A stretch of 64,000 nt of DNA, from positions 549,046 to 613,045 of the forward strand of contig CAXAMN010026461.1 of assembly GCA_963970005.1 (NCBI GenBank). Direction: 5' to 3'. A model generated the notes under the pieces. That model did no database searches, had not been told where the DNA came from, and worked only from the letters and a program-made list of their open reading frames with translations. Origin of the DNA: Durusdinium trenchii. Its lineage: Eukaryota; Sar; Dinophyceae; Suessiales; Symbiodiniaceae. Made by a program: the position numbers and the translations under genes. Within the stretch, counting starts at the first letter, position 1. Every line of letters begins with the position of its first letter. Shown one piece after another: positions 12,554-23,976 of this stretch.

Positions 12554-12730
12554 TCACAGAACCAACTCTGGGTGTAGCTTCCTTAGACTGGACCTTTCAG
12601 CATTCTGAAACCATCTCTGAAAACATATCGAAAGTGTTGGAGAACCCATGTCCGCAATGGTGTCAAACACGATGTTGGCCAACTCCTGAACACATTCCTT
12701 ACTATAATTGTGGTTTCCCCTAAATGCATT
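12554..12730 (-). CDS. possible terminal exon, function unknown
   Basis: A minus-strand segment begins after a strong acceptor (GCATGTTTCAG) and ends at TGA. It encodes NYSKECVQELANIVFDTIAD, then SICFQRWFQNAERSSLRKLH and PELVL, which has the composition of a folded helical domain. No homologous family comes to mind. An upstream exon was not found. Confidence 0.3.
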   Translation of the reverse strand, partial: NAFRGNHNYSKECVQELANIVFDTIADMGSPTLSICFQRWFQNAERSSLRKLHPELVL

Positions 12731-12789
12731 CTGAAACATGCAACCATGACATCACCGGGTCGAACTCTACAAAGGGATGGGGGGTCAGT

Positions 12790-13330
12790 TCTAATTCTAA
12801 GGTATGCAAATGGGGGGGACAAATGTTGAAAATGCATTTTCGATTGGGGGGTTGAACATAAAGAAAACGGATGTATCAAATATATAAGTTTACAAGTTTC
12901 TTGTTCGCTCGGTGTTTCTGGAAACACCGGCTTTGGGATATGCATGAAAGGCAGGGGAATCAAGACCCGAATGTATGCACACGGGGGGGCGGGACACACT
13001 CACCTATGCACATCTACATGTTTTGTGCATTTGCAGCCATTGCATGAACAGAGAGGTTCGAACAAGTCCTAGAAATCATTGAAAAGTCTGGAAACTGATT
13101 TTCCTGATAATGTATGAAAGCAAGGGAGGGAAAGCCGCCCTGAGGAAGCATACTTTTTCAGGGAAATGTATGAAAATGGGGTGGGGGACATGAATAATCA
13201 TCATATCATATCAAGAAAACTTACAGCTTCCAAGTACAAAAAATGTGTAACATCAATTTCCCCAGGAATGAAATCTGGAGACCGGGAAATGGATATTGAG
13301 AGGATTTGAGAGGGGGGTGGATTATACGTT
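12790..13330. repeat. ATGTATGAAA / poly-G interspersed repeat
   Basis: Phrases like ATGTATGAAA or TATGCAAATG are followed at short distance by runs of five to seven G. The pattern recurs about six times. It is irregular and non-coding in appearance. Confidence 0.35.
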
Positions 13331-14479
13331 TATGTGACCCGGTGAATACCATGACAAGAAACTGCGTGTGCTCAGAACTGCGTCAAAAAACAGACCGTTT
13401 TGCTACGCCTGGAAACCAGCCCAAAGAAGGAGCCTAGCAGGTTTTCACCTGACGTGTTGAGGGCTTTGAAACGCCCTTTCGGTGCTGCGCAGATGAGCCA
13501 TGTCTGCTGAACAGTGCTTATACGGGTGGACAAGGTCACGCAGTGCTTACACTCTTACAACTCTTACAACCACCAGGTTGTGGCGCCTATGACAACAGCC
13601 CTGAGACGAGAGTGCTCGAGGGTCTGGAGAAAACCATTCTGTGCAGTCGTTTCCTGCCACCAGACTCTTGGCTCAATTCACAGGTTTGCTTAAATTATCT
13701 ATGGGATTCGAGTCGAGCCAGGAGTTCTGTGTGGAGCACCCCAGCAAAGGTTGTCCTTCAACAAGGGGACCGGAAAGATTGATGGGTTTATGACTGATGG
13801 TTTACATATCACCATTTCCGACACAAACCACTCAAAAAAGGCTCAGAATAGGAGAGCTGGAGAGTTTTCACTCAAGACACGGCGCACCACATGCAAAACA
13901 GGAGCCAGCTGAACAACTTTGAACAGCCAAGCACATGGGCGTCATTTCACTCAAGAATTCCCGAAGGGCCTGGAAGAGGCCGGATGCTTCACGGTGTCAC
14001 TGTAAGATCCCTTGGCTCAACATGTGGAGTCCTTGAAACGTCTTGACTCCCAGATGATAGGGATCCAATTGATCGGGTTGGGGAATGGGATTACTGTTGT
14101 ATATGGGTGGATCATTGAAGTTCATCTACCGAAAACGGTTGCTGCTTGCTGTTGCTTCCCAGAACAGGCTTTGTTGATGCTGCTTCCTCCTGCACTTGGA
14201 ACATCTCGGAATCGCCAAAAGTCCCTATAGCGTTGATGCACCAGATAGAATATGCGAAAATAATTAGTATGCAAATAAATAAATTTCAGCATCTAAAAAA
14301 GTAATTCCTGAATCACTAAAGCCTGTGCACATAGAATATAGTTGATTTTGCTTTCATCCCCGGTGGAATTACCCGTCTAACTTGAGATTTGACTTTACAG
14401 TTTTAAAACGAAAAGCCAGGCTCCGAGGGCAGTCTGCCCACCATTGAGTCAAATATCAACCTCCTGCAGTGCTGGAAAC

Positions 14480-15135
14480 GTGTTCTCTATAGAATCAAGT
14501 GCCTCAGGGTATGGGTGCTCATACATCATCAGGAAAAATTGATAACAAAAAATTGGAAAAACAATGATGCATAGCCACGGTTGGCTTTGATTCTATAGAG
14601 AAGTGTGGGGAAATATGAAGGTTGAAACTGTTTTTAAACAAATATTTGACAAATGTGGCCCAAAAGGTTGGCTTTGATTTTATAGAAAGTGTGGGGACAT
14701 ATGAAGGTTGAAATTGATTTTATTAAAATGTTGGGTGAAAGTAGCCCAAGAGGTTGGTTTTTAATTTTTAGACCTGACCTCACAGCACACCATCCACTCA
14801 AAAAACAATTTTCAACTTTCTATTACTCAAAATGCTTTCAATACTATAAAATTAAATGCAACCTACCTGACCTCACAACACACCATCCACTCTAAAATCA
14901 ATTCTCAACCTTCTACTATTCCAGGTGCTTTCTATAGAATCACATGTTAGGGCCTCTATAAAATCTGATGACATGGCGCGCCCTCTCTATAGAATCAAGC
15001 GTTGGCACCCATTTTGAGAGAACATGTTTAAAATGTGGTGGTTTTCAGATAGGTTGATTTTTGGTTCTATTAAGAAAGTTGTCTATAAAATCTGAGGGTC
15101 ACTTTGAGCTTGAGCTCCCAGATTCTATAGGGGAT
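14480..15135. repeat. cluster of TTCTATAGAATC palindromic motifs
   Basis: About nine occurrences of the palindrome TTCTATAGAA or close variants, often followed by TCA, lie in 650 bp. They are embedded in two tandem duplications: ~90 bp (14,577-14,755, TTGGCTTTGATTCTATAGAG) and ~100 bp (14,772-14,960, CCTGACCTCACA). Confidence 0.6.
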
Positions 15136-15341
15136 ATTCGGCAGAGGATTTGCTCGTAATGTTTATATATCATTTGTGGTTTTGGGTGTAGCTTTGACAA
15201 TACATAAATCATATGATACCGCTTGTGTCATTGCAATAACACGCGGATTTAACATAAAGAGTGCATACAGCCAGCATTGCTGGCTCAAACAAGCAAGAAA
15301 CACATCCGTATATAACCTAATATGTGGCCAGCAATGCTGGT

Positions 15342-15375
15342 CTTCAACCCTCCCTCCCTCCTCCCTCCCTCCCTG
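15342..15375 (+). repeat. CCCT/CCTC microsatellite
   Basis: An imperfect run of CCCTCCCTCCTCCCTC. The surrounding 15,140-16,690 region shows no supported gene. Confidence 0.7.
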
Positions 15376-16689
15376 CTTCACCCTCCTGCTAATATATTCT
15401 ATCTGCATCAGAATGATTTGTTTTGAAAAGGCAATTCAACAGAAACCCAGCCTCCCATCTCAGCACACATTTTTTCCCCCACATGCATGTTACTCGGTGC
15501 AAGACTTCAGAAACAAGGATCTTCGCGCTCTCCTCCTAAGGCTTGTGCTTGGGTTCAGCTGCAGTTGCTTTTGGGAATTATTTCATATTCTATCTGGTGC
15601 ATCAACGATATACAGAAAAAAACGCGCTGGCGCGTATCACTGAAATTCCTCTCGGGGTCAGGGCGTTCCTTTTGAGGGGACAATATCATGGATGACAAAA
15701 CTGCAGGCCACTTCAATCCTGGTCATGACCAGAGTCATGGATGCCTCACTCTAGCGTGGAGTGCATAACACCTACCACAAACCAAAAAGAATTATCACAA
15801 GAACCTATGAAGCAGCGAAATCCTGTGCATATATATATATATGCCAAATGTTTCTACAACCCTCCCACAAATCCAACTGATCCAGATGCTAGATGCTGAG
15901 ATCGTTTGATCGTACATATGATCAAACTCCCGAAACTCGCCTGGAGCTCATCGCCTCCCCCTGCACGGTTCGGCACAACACGGGACGGAAGAATGGCCAC
16001 CTGGGACGTTCAGCCTGGGACCCAAACTGGTCTGCCAAGAATGACCACAGGGATAAATCACTACAGACGAACGTGACTCAGAAACCTGGCCCATGTCCTC
16101 CCACGCACCGTCTCGGCTTAGGGGGTCCTTCAGCTCCGTTTGAGCATCTTGAGTTCTACGTAAAAATGTATCATCCTAGTTCAGATGATATCTATCTCCA
16201 AATTAATGTTGAAATTCGTCTCCATTGTCCTTCTCAACACTGAATGGTCTCGGGACAATCAGTGATTTTGAGATCCCGGTATACATTGACATTGAGGTTG
16301 GTTCTTCATCAGCTCACCCAGAGAGACTTCACCACGATCAGTCCCACTGTCCCGCCTGCAAGGACACCTGGGCGTGTGCCGCACCTCAGCTGTGAAATGT
16401 CAAGAGTCAAGACCCATTTGGGTCAACAAAATGAGGGTATGGGAAGCGATATTTAGCAAAAATTTGCAAAGTAAGCCCAAGGAAAGTCCCCAACAGCTAG
16501 AAACATGCTGTGCGTTCTTGTCACAAACCATCAAGCTTCATGCTGATGCATAGCTGCGTGGCCTACTTTTCACAGCGGGCGCACGACCAAAGTTTCCACA
16601 AAGCCCACCAACATCACCGCACTCATTGCAGCAATTGCGGAACGTCATCTGATCTTCGAAAAAGCAAGTACAAAAAATGTCACAAAAGT

Positions 16690-16850
16690 GCTCCGGAACC
16701 TTCCTCCGGAACCTGCTCGGGAACCTCCTCCGGAACCTGCTCCGGCACCTGCCCCGGCACCTGCTCCTGCTCCAGAACCTCCTCCAGAACGTGCTACGGA
16801 ACCTGCCCCCAGACTCCAGAACCTGCTTCGGAACCTGATCCGAAGTCTAT
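16690..16850 (+). repeat. GC-rich minisatellite encoding PEPA-type repeats
   Basis: Units of 9-15 bp built on CTCCGGAACCTG are repeated about 14 times. One plus frame encodes alternating Pro-Glu-Pro-Ala; another encodes SGTC repeats. A 171-codon ORF (16,510-17,025) spans it, but no frame is clearly favoured, so it may be an exon of a Pro-rich protein or simple repeat DNA. Confidence 0.5.
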
Positions 16851-18360
16851 GCTATGGCTGAAGACCCGTAAAGCTTCGTTGCTGGGGAGAAACAGCACTG
16901 GAGCCTCACTGTCTATGAACAGTCATATTCAGCAAGTGTTTACAAAAGTAATAAACGCACTGGAGTCTGAAAGTACTGGATACCTACGGCCCCAAGCTTG
17001 TGCAACAGAACTTGTCCAGCAGTAGAGCCACTCAAAGTAATTGCTAAATTAGCAACTATATAGATAATATATAATAGATTAAATTAGTGATGCATGTCAA
17101 CTCCACGGTGTTCGGGCGAACCAACTGAATCCGCTCCAGTCCCAGTCCTTGAGTGCTTGTTTCGGATCTTACTTTAGCCGTCGTCATAGGATTGATTTTT
17201 CTGCGCTCACCCAGAAACGCTGATTTGCGGCGAATGTGCTCATCTGGCATCGTGGGAGGGATGCTTTCTGGGACCCTCCTGCTTTCGGTGCGACTGGGTC
17301 GTGGGCCGTCCATCTCCAGGTCAGATTGATGCGTGGCCCATCCACGTGGCCCTCAAAAGGTGCTCCGTCCAAAAGAGAAGAGGGAAAGGAGGGAAGGAAA
17401 GAGCAGGAAAGGGACGTTCGTGTCCCAAGGTACAGTCCGAACAACGGACATTCTGGGGCATTGATCTCCTATTCATGAATCTGTTGTTGACCCAAATGGA
17501 CATTCTCTTCATGGTCCTTCTTCCGCGCCACCCAAAAGACTTGGAGAATATCTCTTTGTTTACACAATTAGTATGCAAGCAAATCTACGTGTTTCATGAG
17601 GAGGATCTTCTTGCTTTGCGTTTCCCACTCTCTCTCTCTCTCTTTCTCTCCTGGTTTCCAGAAAAGATAGACTACTTCCATCACTTGTCCTCTGACGTAA
17701 CACGAGCGCCTCTTTGGGAACTCGATGCTGAAAGTGCTTCTGAGTCATGCCTTCCATCGTCATCATATCTCCATCACCTGGAAGCACGACCATTGCGTGC
17801 GCAGTGAAAAGAAACCGTCATTGCGTGCAGCATGTCCCGTTTTAGCATGGAAGATCACTTATGGTCTTAAAACAGACCGCCTTCAACTCCCAAAAAAAGT
17901 CGCGCCAGATTCTCAGGGCCGCACTCAGCATCACACTCTTTGGCTGAGTCGACTCTGCCTCCTCCGGCCAGTTCGCCCGCAGCTCAAACTTCCGCCTTGC
18001 TGATTGATGTGCAAGGTCTAGACAACACAAAGAAGACCACCTGTTCCGAGTTGTCCGTCTATATACTTCTTTCATTCATCTTCACTCTCTAATTGCAGAA
18101 CACTTTCAAATCAAAATCCGACATCTCCAGGTAGACATACCCCCTCTGCCTCGCACCCAGTGACAGGGAGAGAATCCGGATGTCGACCTCAACACCATCA
18201 GACTGGCACCATTTTTGACACAAAAAGCACAATCGCCTGACTTCTTGCGAACCCACGATCCCATGGCACCTTCATGCACTGCACCTTCACTTCTGAGTGA
18301 CCTTTTTGGGGATTCTCAAGTGACCTTGTTCAGTGACCTTTCTGGTCACTGAGGTGCCAC

Positions 18361-18546
18361 GTGGCTGGAGCTTGGAATTTGACCCTTCAGCTGGATCCCT
18401 ATGCGCCCGACGAGGTCCCGGTTGGATCTCAAGGCCCCGATCAGACTCTGATCGGTATTGAAACTCCGTGGGATGAGTGGCCAAAACCCTCCACCTGGGA
18501 TGCTTTCACCTCAACATTTGTCAATCCACCTCGTGAACAAGCATAA
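18361..18546 (+). CDS. possible terminal exon, function unknown
   Basis: A 61-codon plus-strand open segment is preceded by an acceptor-like CACTGAG and ends in TAA. It encodes an acidic, Pro/Trp-rich peptide containing LDPYAPDEVPVGSQGPDQ and ETPWDEWPKPSTWDAF. The composition is protein-like, but no family is recognised. Confidence 0.3.
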   Translation: MAGAWNLTLQLDPYAPDEVPVGSQGPDQTLIGIETPWDEWPKPSTWDAFTSTFVNPPREQA

Positions 18547-18742
18547 AAAGTGGTGCCAAACGTTCCCCTCGTTAGGGGCTTTAGGAGTTGGTCAATCTGT
18601 GGGAGGATGACAATAATAGAAGCATGAAGCCCGCAGAATGCTGAGCAATGCTCTGATGAGTTCCAGGAATCCACTGTTTCCGGTCGCTCTCTCGCTCAAT
18701 ATCTCTCTCTCTCTCTTTCTCTCTTTCTCCCTTTTTGTAGCC

Positions 18743-18843
18743 CGCCCTTACTTAATTAAGTAAGGGCGACTAGTTAGCTTCTAGTAACTGGACGCAGGAT
18801 AGCTTACGCTAATGATTTGGTTCCTAGGTTTTTAGGGAAACTT
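18743..18843 (+). repeat. R2 palindromic repeat, copy 3
   Basis: It opens with a perfect 26-bp palindrome centred on TTAATTAA (18,743-18,768). It closes with the same GCTAATGATTTGGTTCCTAG and TTTTTAGGGAAAC tail as the other two copies. Confidence 0.65.
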
Positions 18844-20300
18844 GCTTCTCTGTGTGAACAAATGCCTTCATTCTGAAGCCCAGACATGTGCTGGCAAGCA
18901 GGCTTGTCTACTGACCCCTCTCGAGTCCAGGCACCAGCTTTCCTTGGAAGAGGCTCTCATCATCCGAGTGCCAACCCACAGACATGCCGCCATCCTAAAT
19001 CAATTGCACAAAATGCTCAAGCATCGGAACATGCTTACAACATATCAGAGCATGACAGAAATTGTCATTGTTCATACTGGTTCTCGCTTGTTCTTCTTTC
19101 ATTCTGGGGATGGTGCTTGATCCAAGTCATACTCAAATTGGTTATGTGCTGTGCCGCCCCGTTTAGGAATTGGACAGATGTGAAGGTTCGATGGTGTTTG
19201 AGATGGTAGGTTTAAAGTGTTTGGTTGCAATGTTCTTGAGAGCTCAAATAATACGCCGCATGTTGCTCAATCGCAAGCCAAGGTTGGTTCCTGCATGAAT
19301 GTACAACCACTACAGTACCTTGTTGTGTGCCTGATCGGTTGACCTTCCCTCCGGGACAGCTTCCAATTCGGCAAATGCTGCAAGTCGGTCCTCGTAGAGG
19401 TTGAGATTGCAGGAGTTCGGCCAACAATGAGGATCTCTGAAGCCGCAGATAGGCATGATGGCGTGCATCATCTCAGCGCGACAACACCGGAGCGGAGGGC
19501 AAGCTGACCGCTAGACCAACACTGAAACTGCCAGAGGTGGTTAGTTAGGAGAAGACGATTCTCCTCTACTCAGACTGGTCAGTCAAGTTCTATGTGAAAA
19601 ATAGACCGCATTGTTCAACATGCCTCTCATGTTCTGGAAACCTCCGTCAAAGTAAAATGCTCAACTCCCCTGGGCCATCGCACACTCACCATCCACTGCG
19701 GAAAGGGTGTTGGATCCACTTCAATCCTGAAGTCACCGGTCCGTGTGGTCTGTCTGGGGCTGAAGACCGCCATGGCAGGAGGCTCCAGGTCCTTTGGGAA
19801 CCTGTCATGAATGACTCATCCATTTAAGACCCATCTATCTTCGGGAAAATTGCGCTCGTTCACTTCGTCCACACCTATTTGTCCCATTTCTAGAAACAAT
19901 CACTTATGCGAAGACAATTGGCATGGTGGCGGCGCTCAGACAGTCGCACAAGTGCTTCTGGGTCACAGGGTTGGTTTTGATATGTTTTGATCCACACCTA
20001 TGGTAGTGTATTGGAGGATAATAGGTTCCTATTGTCAATATGTTTCAATATTTATTGGTGTTGGAGATCCCTGACAATTCCAAATTCAGCTGATGCATAA
20101 CTATTCCTTTGGACTGTCTGAGGCTCTGCAAAGATTTGAAAGTCCCGCGACACAACGCGACCCCTGGTTCCACTTCAGTGCCTTTGGTTTATGGGATACA
20201 TGGATCAAGAAAGACATGAAAAACCTCACACAGATGTCGCCCACACTTGTAATGACCTATACACTCAGAATCGGCCTCTCTCTCTCTCTCTCTCTTTCAG

Positions 20301-20412
20301 AGTCAACGGGATGGCCCTACCACAGTTGTTTGACACAAAGTTTTGTGACTTCGGTGTCTCCTGGCTGCACGATGCACGCTCTCTGTTGGCGGCTCGAAAA
20401 TGTGCTTCGTAA
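20301..20412 (+). CDS. possible exon after a (CT)n TTTCAG acceptor
   Basis: A long CT tract ending TTTCAG (20,275-20,300) is a textbook polypyrimidine acceptor. The following frame encodes GMALPQLFDTKFCDFGVSWL then HDARSLLAARKCAS and ends in TAA. No upstream exon or family is identified. An alternative frame stays open to 20,674, so the choice is uncertain. Confidence 0.3.
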
Positions 20413-22139
20413 CACTGTACACATCCAAGTTCCGCGACGGATGTATCACAATCTGCCGTGGAATTACAAGTTTAGAGATCGATTAAAACAGGGAACTTAC
20501 TGGTGGACTTGTGGATATGATTTACCTTGTGATTCTTGTCCACCTGATCTACTCCCTGTTTTGACCAGTTTCGTTGCGGAATCTCCTTGCAAAGTATCCT
20601 CTGTTGAGCCTTATTTGAGCACGGACCACCTGTGTGTCAGGCTGCTTGTGAATAATTTGTCGAGTCATTGGTGAATATTGCGGTGTCGAGTGCAAACAAT
20701 CTTGCTTCGTCTTGACTGTCAAACCTACTTGGAAAAATTGCGTCTGTAACCCCACCAACAACAAACGGTAACTGAATCAAAGGTGTTTGGTCGGCGTGGC
20801 AACGCAAATAGATGGAATTAAGGGTTGCCGGTTTCGATCCTCCTTGGCCCAGCAAACAGCCAGAGGTGGTGGAATCAAATACAAATAAACGAAAGAACTA
20901 TACAATAAACATCAATAAACAAGAGTGTGGAACCTGAAAATGGAACGATGAATTCTACAAATCTATGGCGTTCGAGCATGCTCAAGCTTCGTGTTGTTTT
21001 GGCAAGCTTAAGTCTTCAAGACAACTCGGCTGTGTGGAATTTAACAAGAAACAACCATATGGTTGTGCTGTGTGGATCCCTAGTTTGGGCAAACTCGAAT
21101 TGAAAATTAGATCTTCAAAGCATTATCCACTTGGGGCCCCCTCATATTGACCATACCCAGGTCTGTTGTGAACACCACTGCAGAGGACACCTCGCTCATT
21201 CAGACACAATTCTGCGTGAGTTTCTGCCACGCACATCAAGACCTGCGAAGCAAGGATCTGGCTGTAGTGAAGCAAGGTTATAATTCATCATTCCGCTCCA
21301 ACCTTCATGAAAACCTGACTGCAGTCGATCCAGTCGATAGGTTGCTGGCTGTCCGAAAGCTTCGAGTTGCAACCGCCCAGGCAAGTTTGAACCCTCGACT
21401 GGAGTGGTTTCATGGCATGGCAAAGTCGTGAAAGCCACTGGCATTTTGCGGAGAAAGAGGGCTCCACGTTTTGGGTATAACCTTTGAGGGCCTCAGGGGG
21501 CTCCTCGAACAAGGAAATCTTGCAAAGCTAGCGAACCCTGGTTAAGAGTGTGAAGACTGGAGAACTAAGGGACGGCAAATCTTGGAAAGGATGATCGCCC
21601 CTTATGGAGCTCAAAGGATCCCATCGCTTACCCAATCATGGAAGTATGACTCTTGGCACCCGCAGTCAAAATCCAAAACGCCTCTTAAGTCACCCAATCC
21701 CGCCCCCAAACTCATACAAAAACACAGAGATCAAAACACCTCCGAGGTTCTCTTAACAAAAGTTGTGGAATCTCATGACCGATCCCAAGATCCATCACAC
21801 AATCCGAAGCTGCAAAAGAACAAACATGGCACATGGATGCACATGGTCATATTTTGTCCCAAACTCTGAGAGACCGTCCCTGACTTTAGTCGACCTTGTT
21901 GACCCAGCCTAGGCTTCTGCCCAAATATAGTCTGCCAACGCTGGGCCCTGGGTGTTCTCTGCCGGCAGGTACCATTGGGGGCGTCCGCCGGTCGCGAGGC
22001 CTGAGATTGGAAGAGGTCAGATCCTGTACTTGGTGAACACTTGAAGACCCCTCGATAGTATGTATAAGAAGCATATGTGTATACTGTAGAATGTATATAT
22101 TATGTCAACTCACCAAAAAGGAAACGGCCTGAGACCTCA
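20413..22139. other. no supported gene
   Basis: Only short ORFs without recognisable motifs occur here. Nothing repeated was noticed at a scale visible by eye. Confidence 0.4.
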
Positions 22140-22225
22140 GATGATAAGTATATACAGTGTATGTACATATATATATATATATGAATATATATATATATGA
22201 ATATTTATATATATATATGCTCACC
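22140..22225. repeat. TA/GTA microsatellite
   Basis: A run of (TA)n with GAATATATATA interruptions. Confidence 0.8.
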
Positions 22226-22559
22226 CCCATGATCTACCTTTTCCTGATTTTCAGCTCTTCTACCTTTCCCTGCATTCCTGCTTTTCAGCTCTTCCACTTT
22301 TCATACTTCCCAGCTCTTCTACCTTTTCCTGCTTGTCAGCTGCTTTGCTGTACTGGGCTACCCCTTGTGTGGAATATTTTTGCAATACGTTTGACAAGAC
22401 TTAAAAACGGTGTTAAAAAGACGTCAACTAAAGAGCGGAAAGCGAAGTCAAAGAAATTCAAAAGGAATTAAGAGGATATCAAAAAAACTAGACGACGAGT
22501 GGCCCGAAAGCATTTTTCATCACGTAGGAAGTCAGAGTGCGAGTTATCCGGTAAGTGTG

Positions 22560-22690
22560 CAGTGAGAAGTGTGAAGTCGAGTGAGTTGAGGTAGTGTGTG
22601 GGTTTCTGTGCGTGTGTCTATGTCCGTGTGGAAATGAGTCTGCGTATGTGTGTGTGTTCGTGTAAGTTGAGGGAGTGTGTGGGTGTCTGT
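22560..22690 (+). repeat. GT-rich degenerate microsatellite
   Basis: GTGTGTGG and GAGTGAGTTGAGG phrases recur with variation. A related GTGTCAGTGTAAGTGTCGAA repeat lies at 24,100-24,220 on the other side of the satellite arrays. Confidence 0.6.
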
Positions 22691-22782
22691 GTGTGATGCG
22701 GCCTCCCAAACCCCCCACCGGCGGCCAAGCGGTGACAGCCCAGCTCATCGTCGCGAGCATTTGGGCTGCTGGTAAGGGGACA

Positions 22783-23137
22783 ATGGCAGCCAGCGTGCTG
22801 GCTTACCCACTTCAACTATGATGGCAGCCAGCGTGCTAGCTTACCCACTTCAACTATGATGGTAGCCAGCGTGCTGGCTCGTACCCACTTCAACTATGAT
22901 GGCAGCCAGCGTGCTGGCTTTGCCATCTGGACAATGGCAGCCAGCGTGCTGGCTTACCCACTTCAACTATGATGGCAGCCAGCGTGCAGGCTTACCCACT
23001 TCAACCATGATGGTAGCCAACGTGCTGGCTTCCCCACTTCAACTATGATGGCAGCCAGCGTGCTGGCTTACCCACTTCAACTATGATGGTAGCCAACGTG
23101 CTGGCTTTCCATCTGGACAATGGCAGCCAGCAAGCTG
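22783..23137. repeat. 38-bp satellite array
   Basis: About ten head-to-tail units of 38 bp. Each carries AGCCAGCGTGCTGGCT, an inverted repeat with 7-nt arms and a 2-nt centre, and ACCCACTTCAACTATGATGG. Several substitutions in one arm are visible (CCAACG, GTGCAGG, CAAGCTGG). Confidence 0.9.
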
Positions 23138-23189
23138 GCTTCCACTGCCTGTTGTCAGCCAAAGTCTTTGCGTGGCTATCGACACGCAC

Positions 23190-23976
23190 GATCTCAGCAG
23201 AGGGTTGCGCGCATAGCCAGCAAATCGCACTCTCGCCTGCATTTCGCGCACTCGACACGCCCGATCTCCGCAGAGGGTTGCGCGCACAGCCGGCAACTCG
23301 CACTCTCGCCTGCATTTCGCGCACTCGACACGCACGATCTCCGCAGAGGGTTGCGCGCACAGCCGGCAAATCGCGCTCTCGCCTGCATTTCGCGCACTCG
23401 ACACGCATGATCTCCGCAGAGGGTTGCGCGCGCAGCCGGCAAACGATCTCCGCAGAGGGTTGCGCGCACAGCCAGCAAATCGCACTCTCGCCTGCATTTC
23501 GCGCACTCAACACGCACGATCTCCGCAGAGGGTTGCGCGCACAGCCGGCAAATCGCACTCTCGCCTGCATTTCGCGCACTCGACACGCACGATCTCCGCA
23601 GAGGGTTGCGCGCGCAGCTGGCGAATCGCGCTCTCGCCTGCATTTCGCGCACTCGACACGCACGATCTCCGCAGAGGGTTGCGCGCGCAGCCGGCAAATC
23701 GCGCTCTCGCCTGCATTTCGCGCACTCGACACGCACGATCTCCGCAGAGGGTTGCGCGGGCACCCGGCACATCGCACTCTCGCCTGCATTTCGCGCACTC
23801 GACACGCACGATCTCCGCAGAGGGTTGCGCGCGCAGCCGGCAAATCGCACTCTCGCCTGCATTTCGCGCACTCGACACGCACGATCTCCGCAGAGGGTTG
23901 CGCGCGCAGCCGGCAAATCGCACTCTCGCCTGCATTTCGCGCATTCGACACGCACGATCTCCGCAGAGGGTTGCAC
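23190..23976. repeat. 73-bp satellite array
   Basis: Twelve units, one truncated, share CGATCTCCGCAGAGGGTTGC and CTCGCCTGCATTTCGCGCAC. The phrase CAGAGGGTTG starts at 23,198, 23,271, 23,344, 23,417, 23,453, 23,526, 23,599, 23,672, 23,745, 23,818, 23,891 and 23,964. Because 73 is not a multiple of three and the unit lacks stops in every frame, ORFs of up to 348 codons run across it on both strands; these are not genes. Confidence 0.95.
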
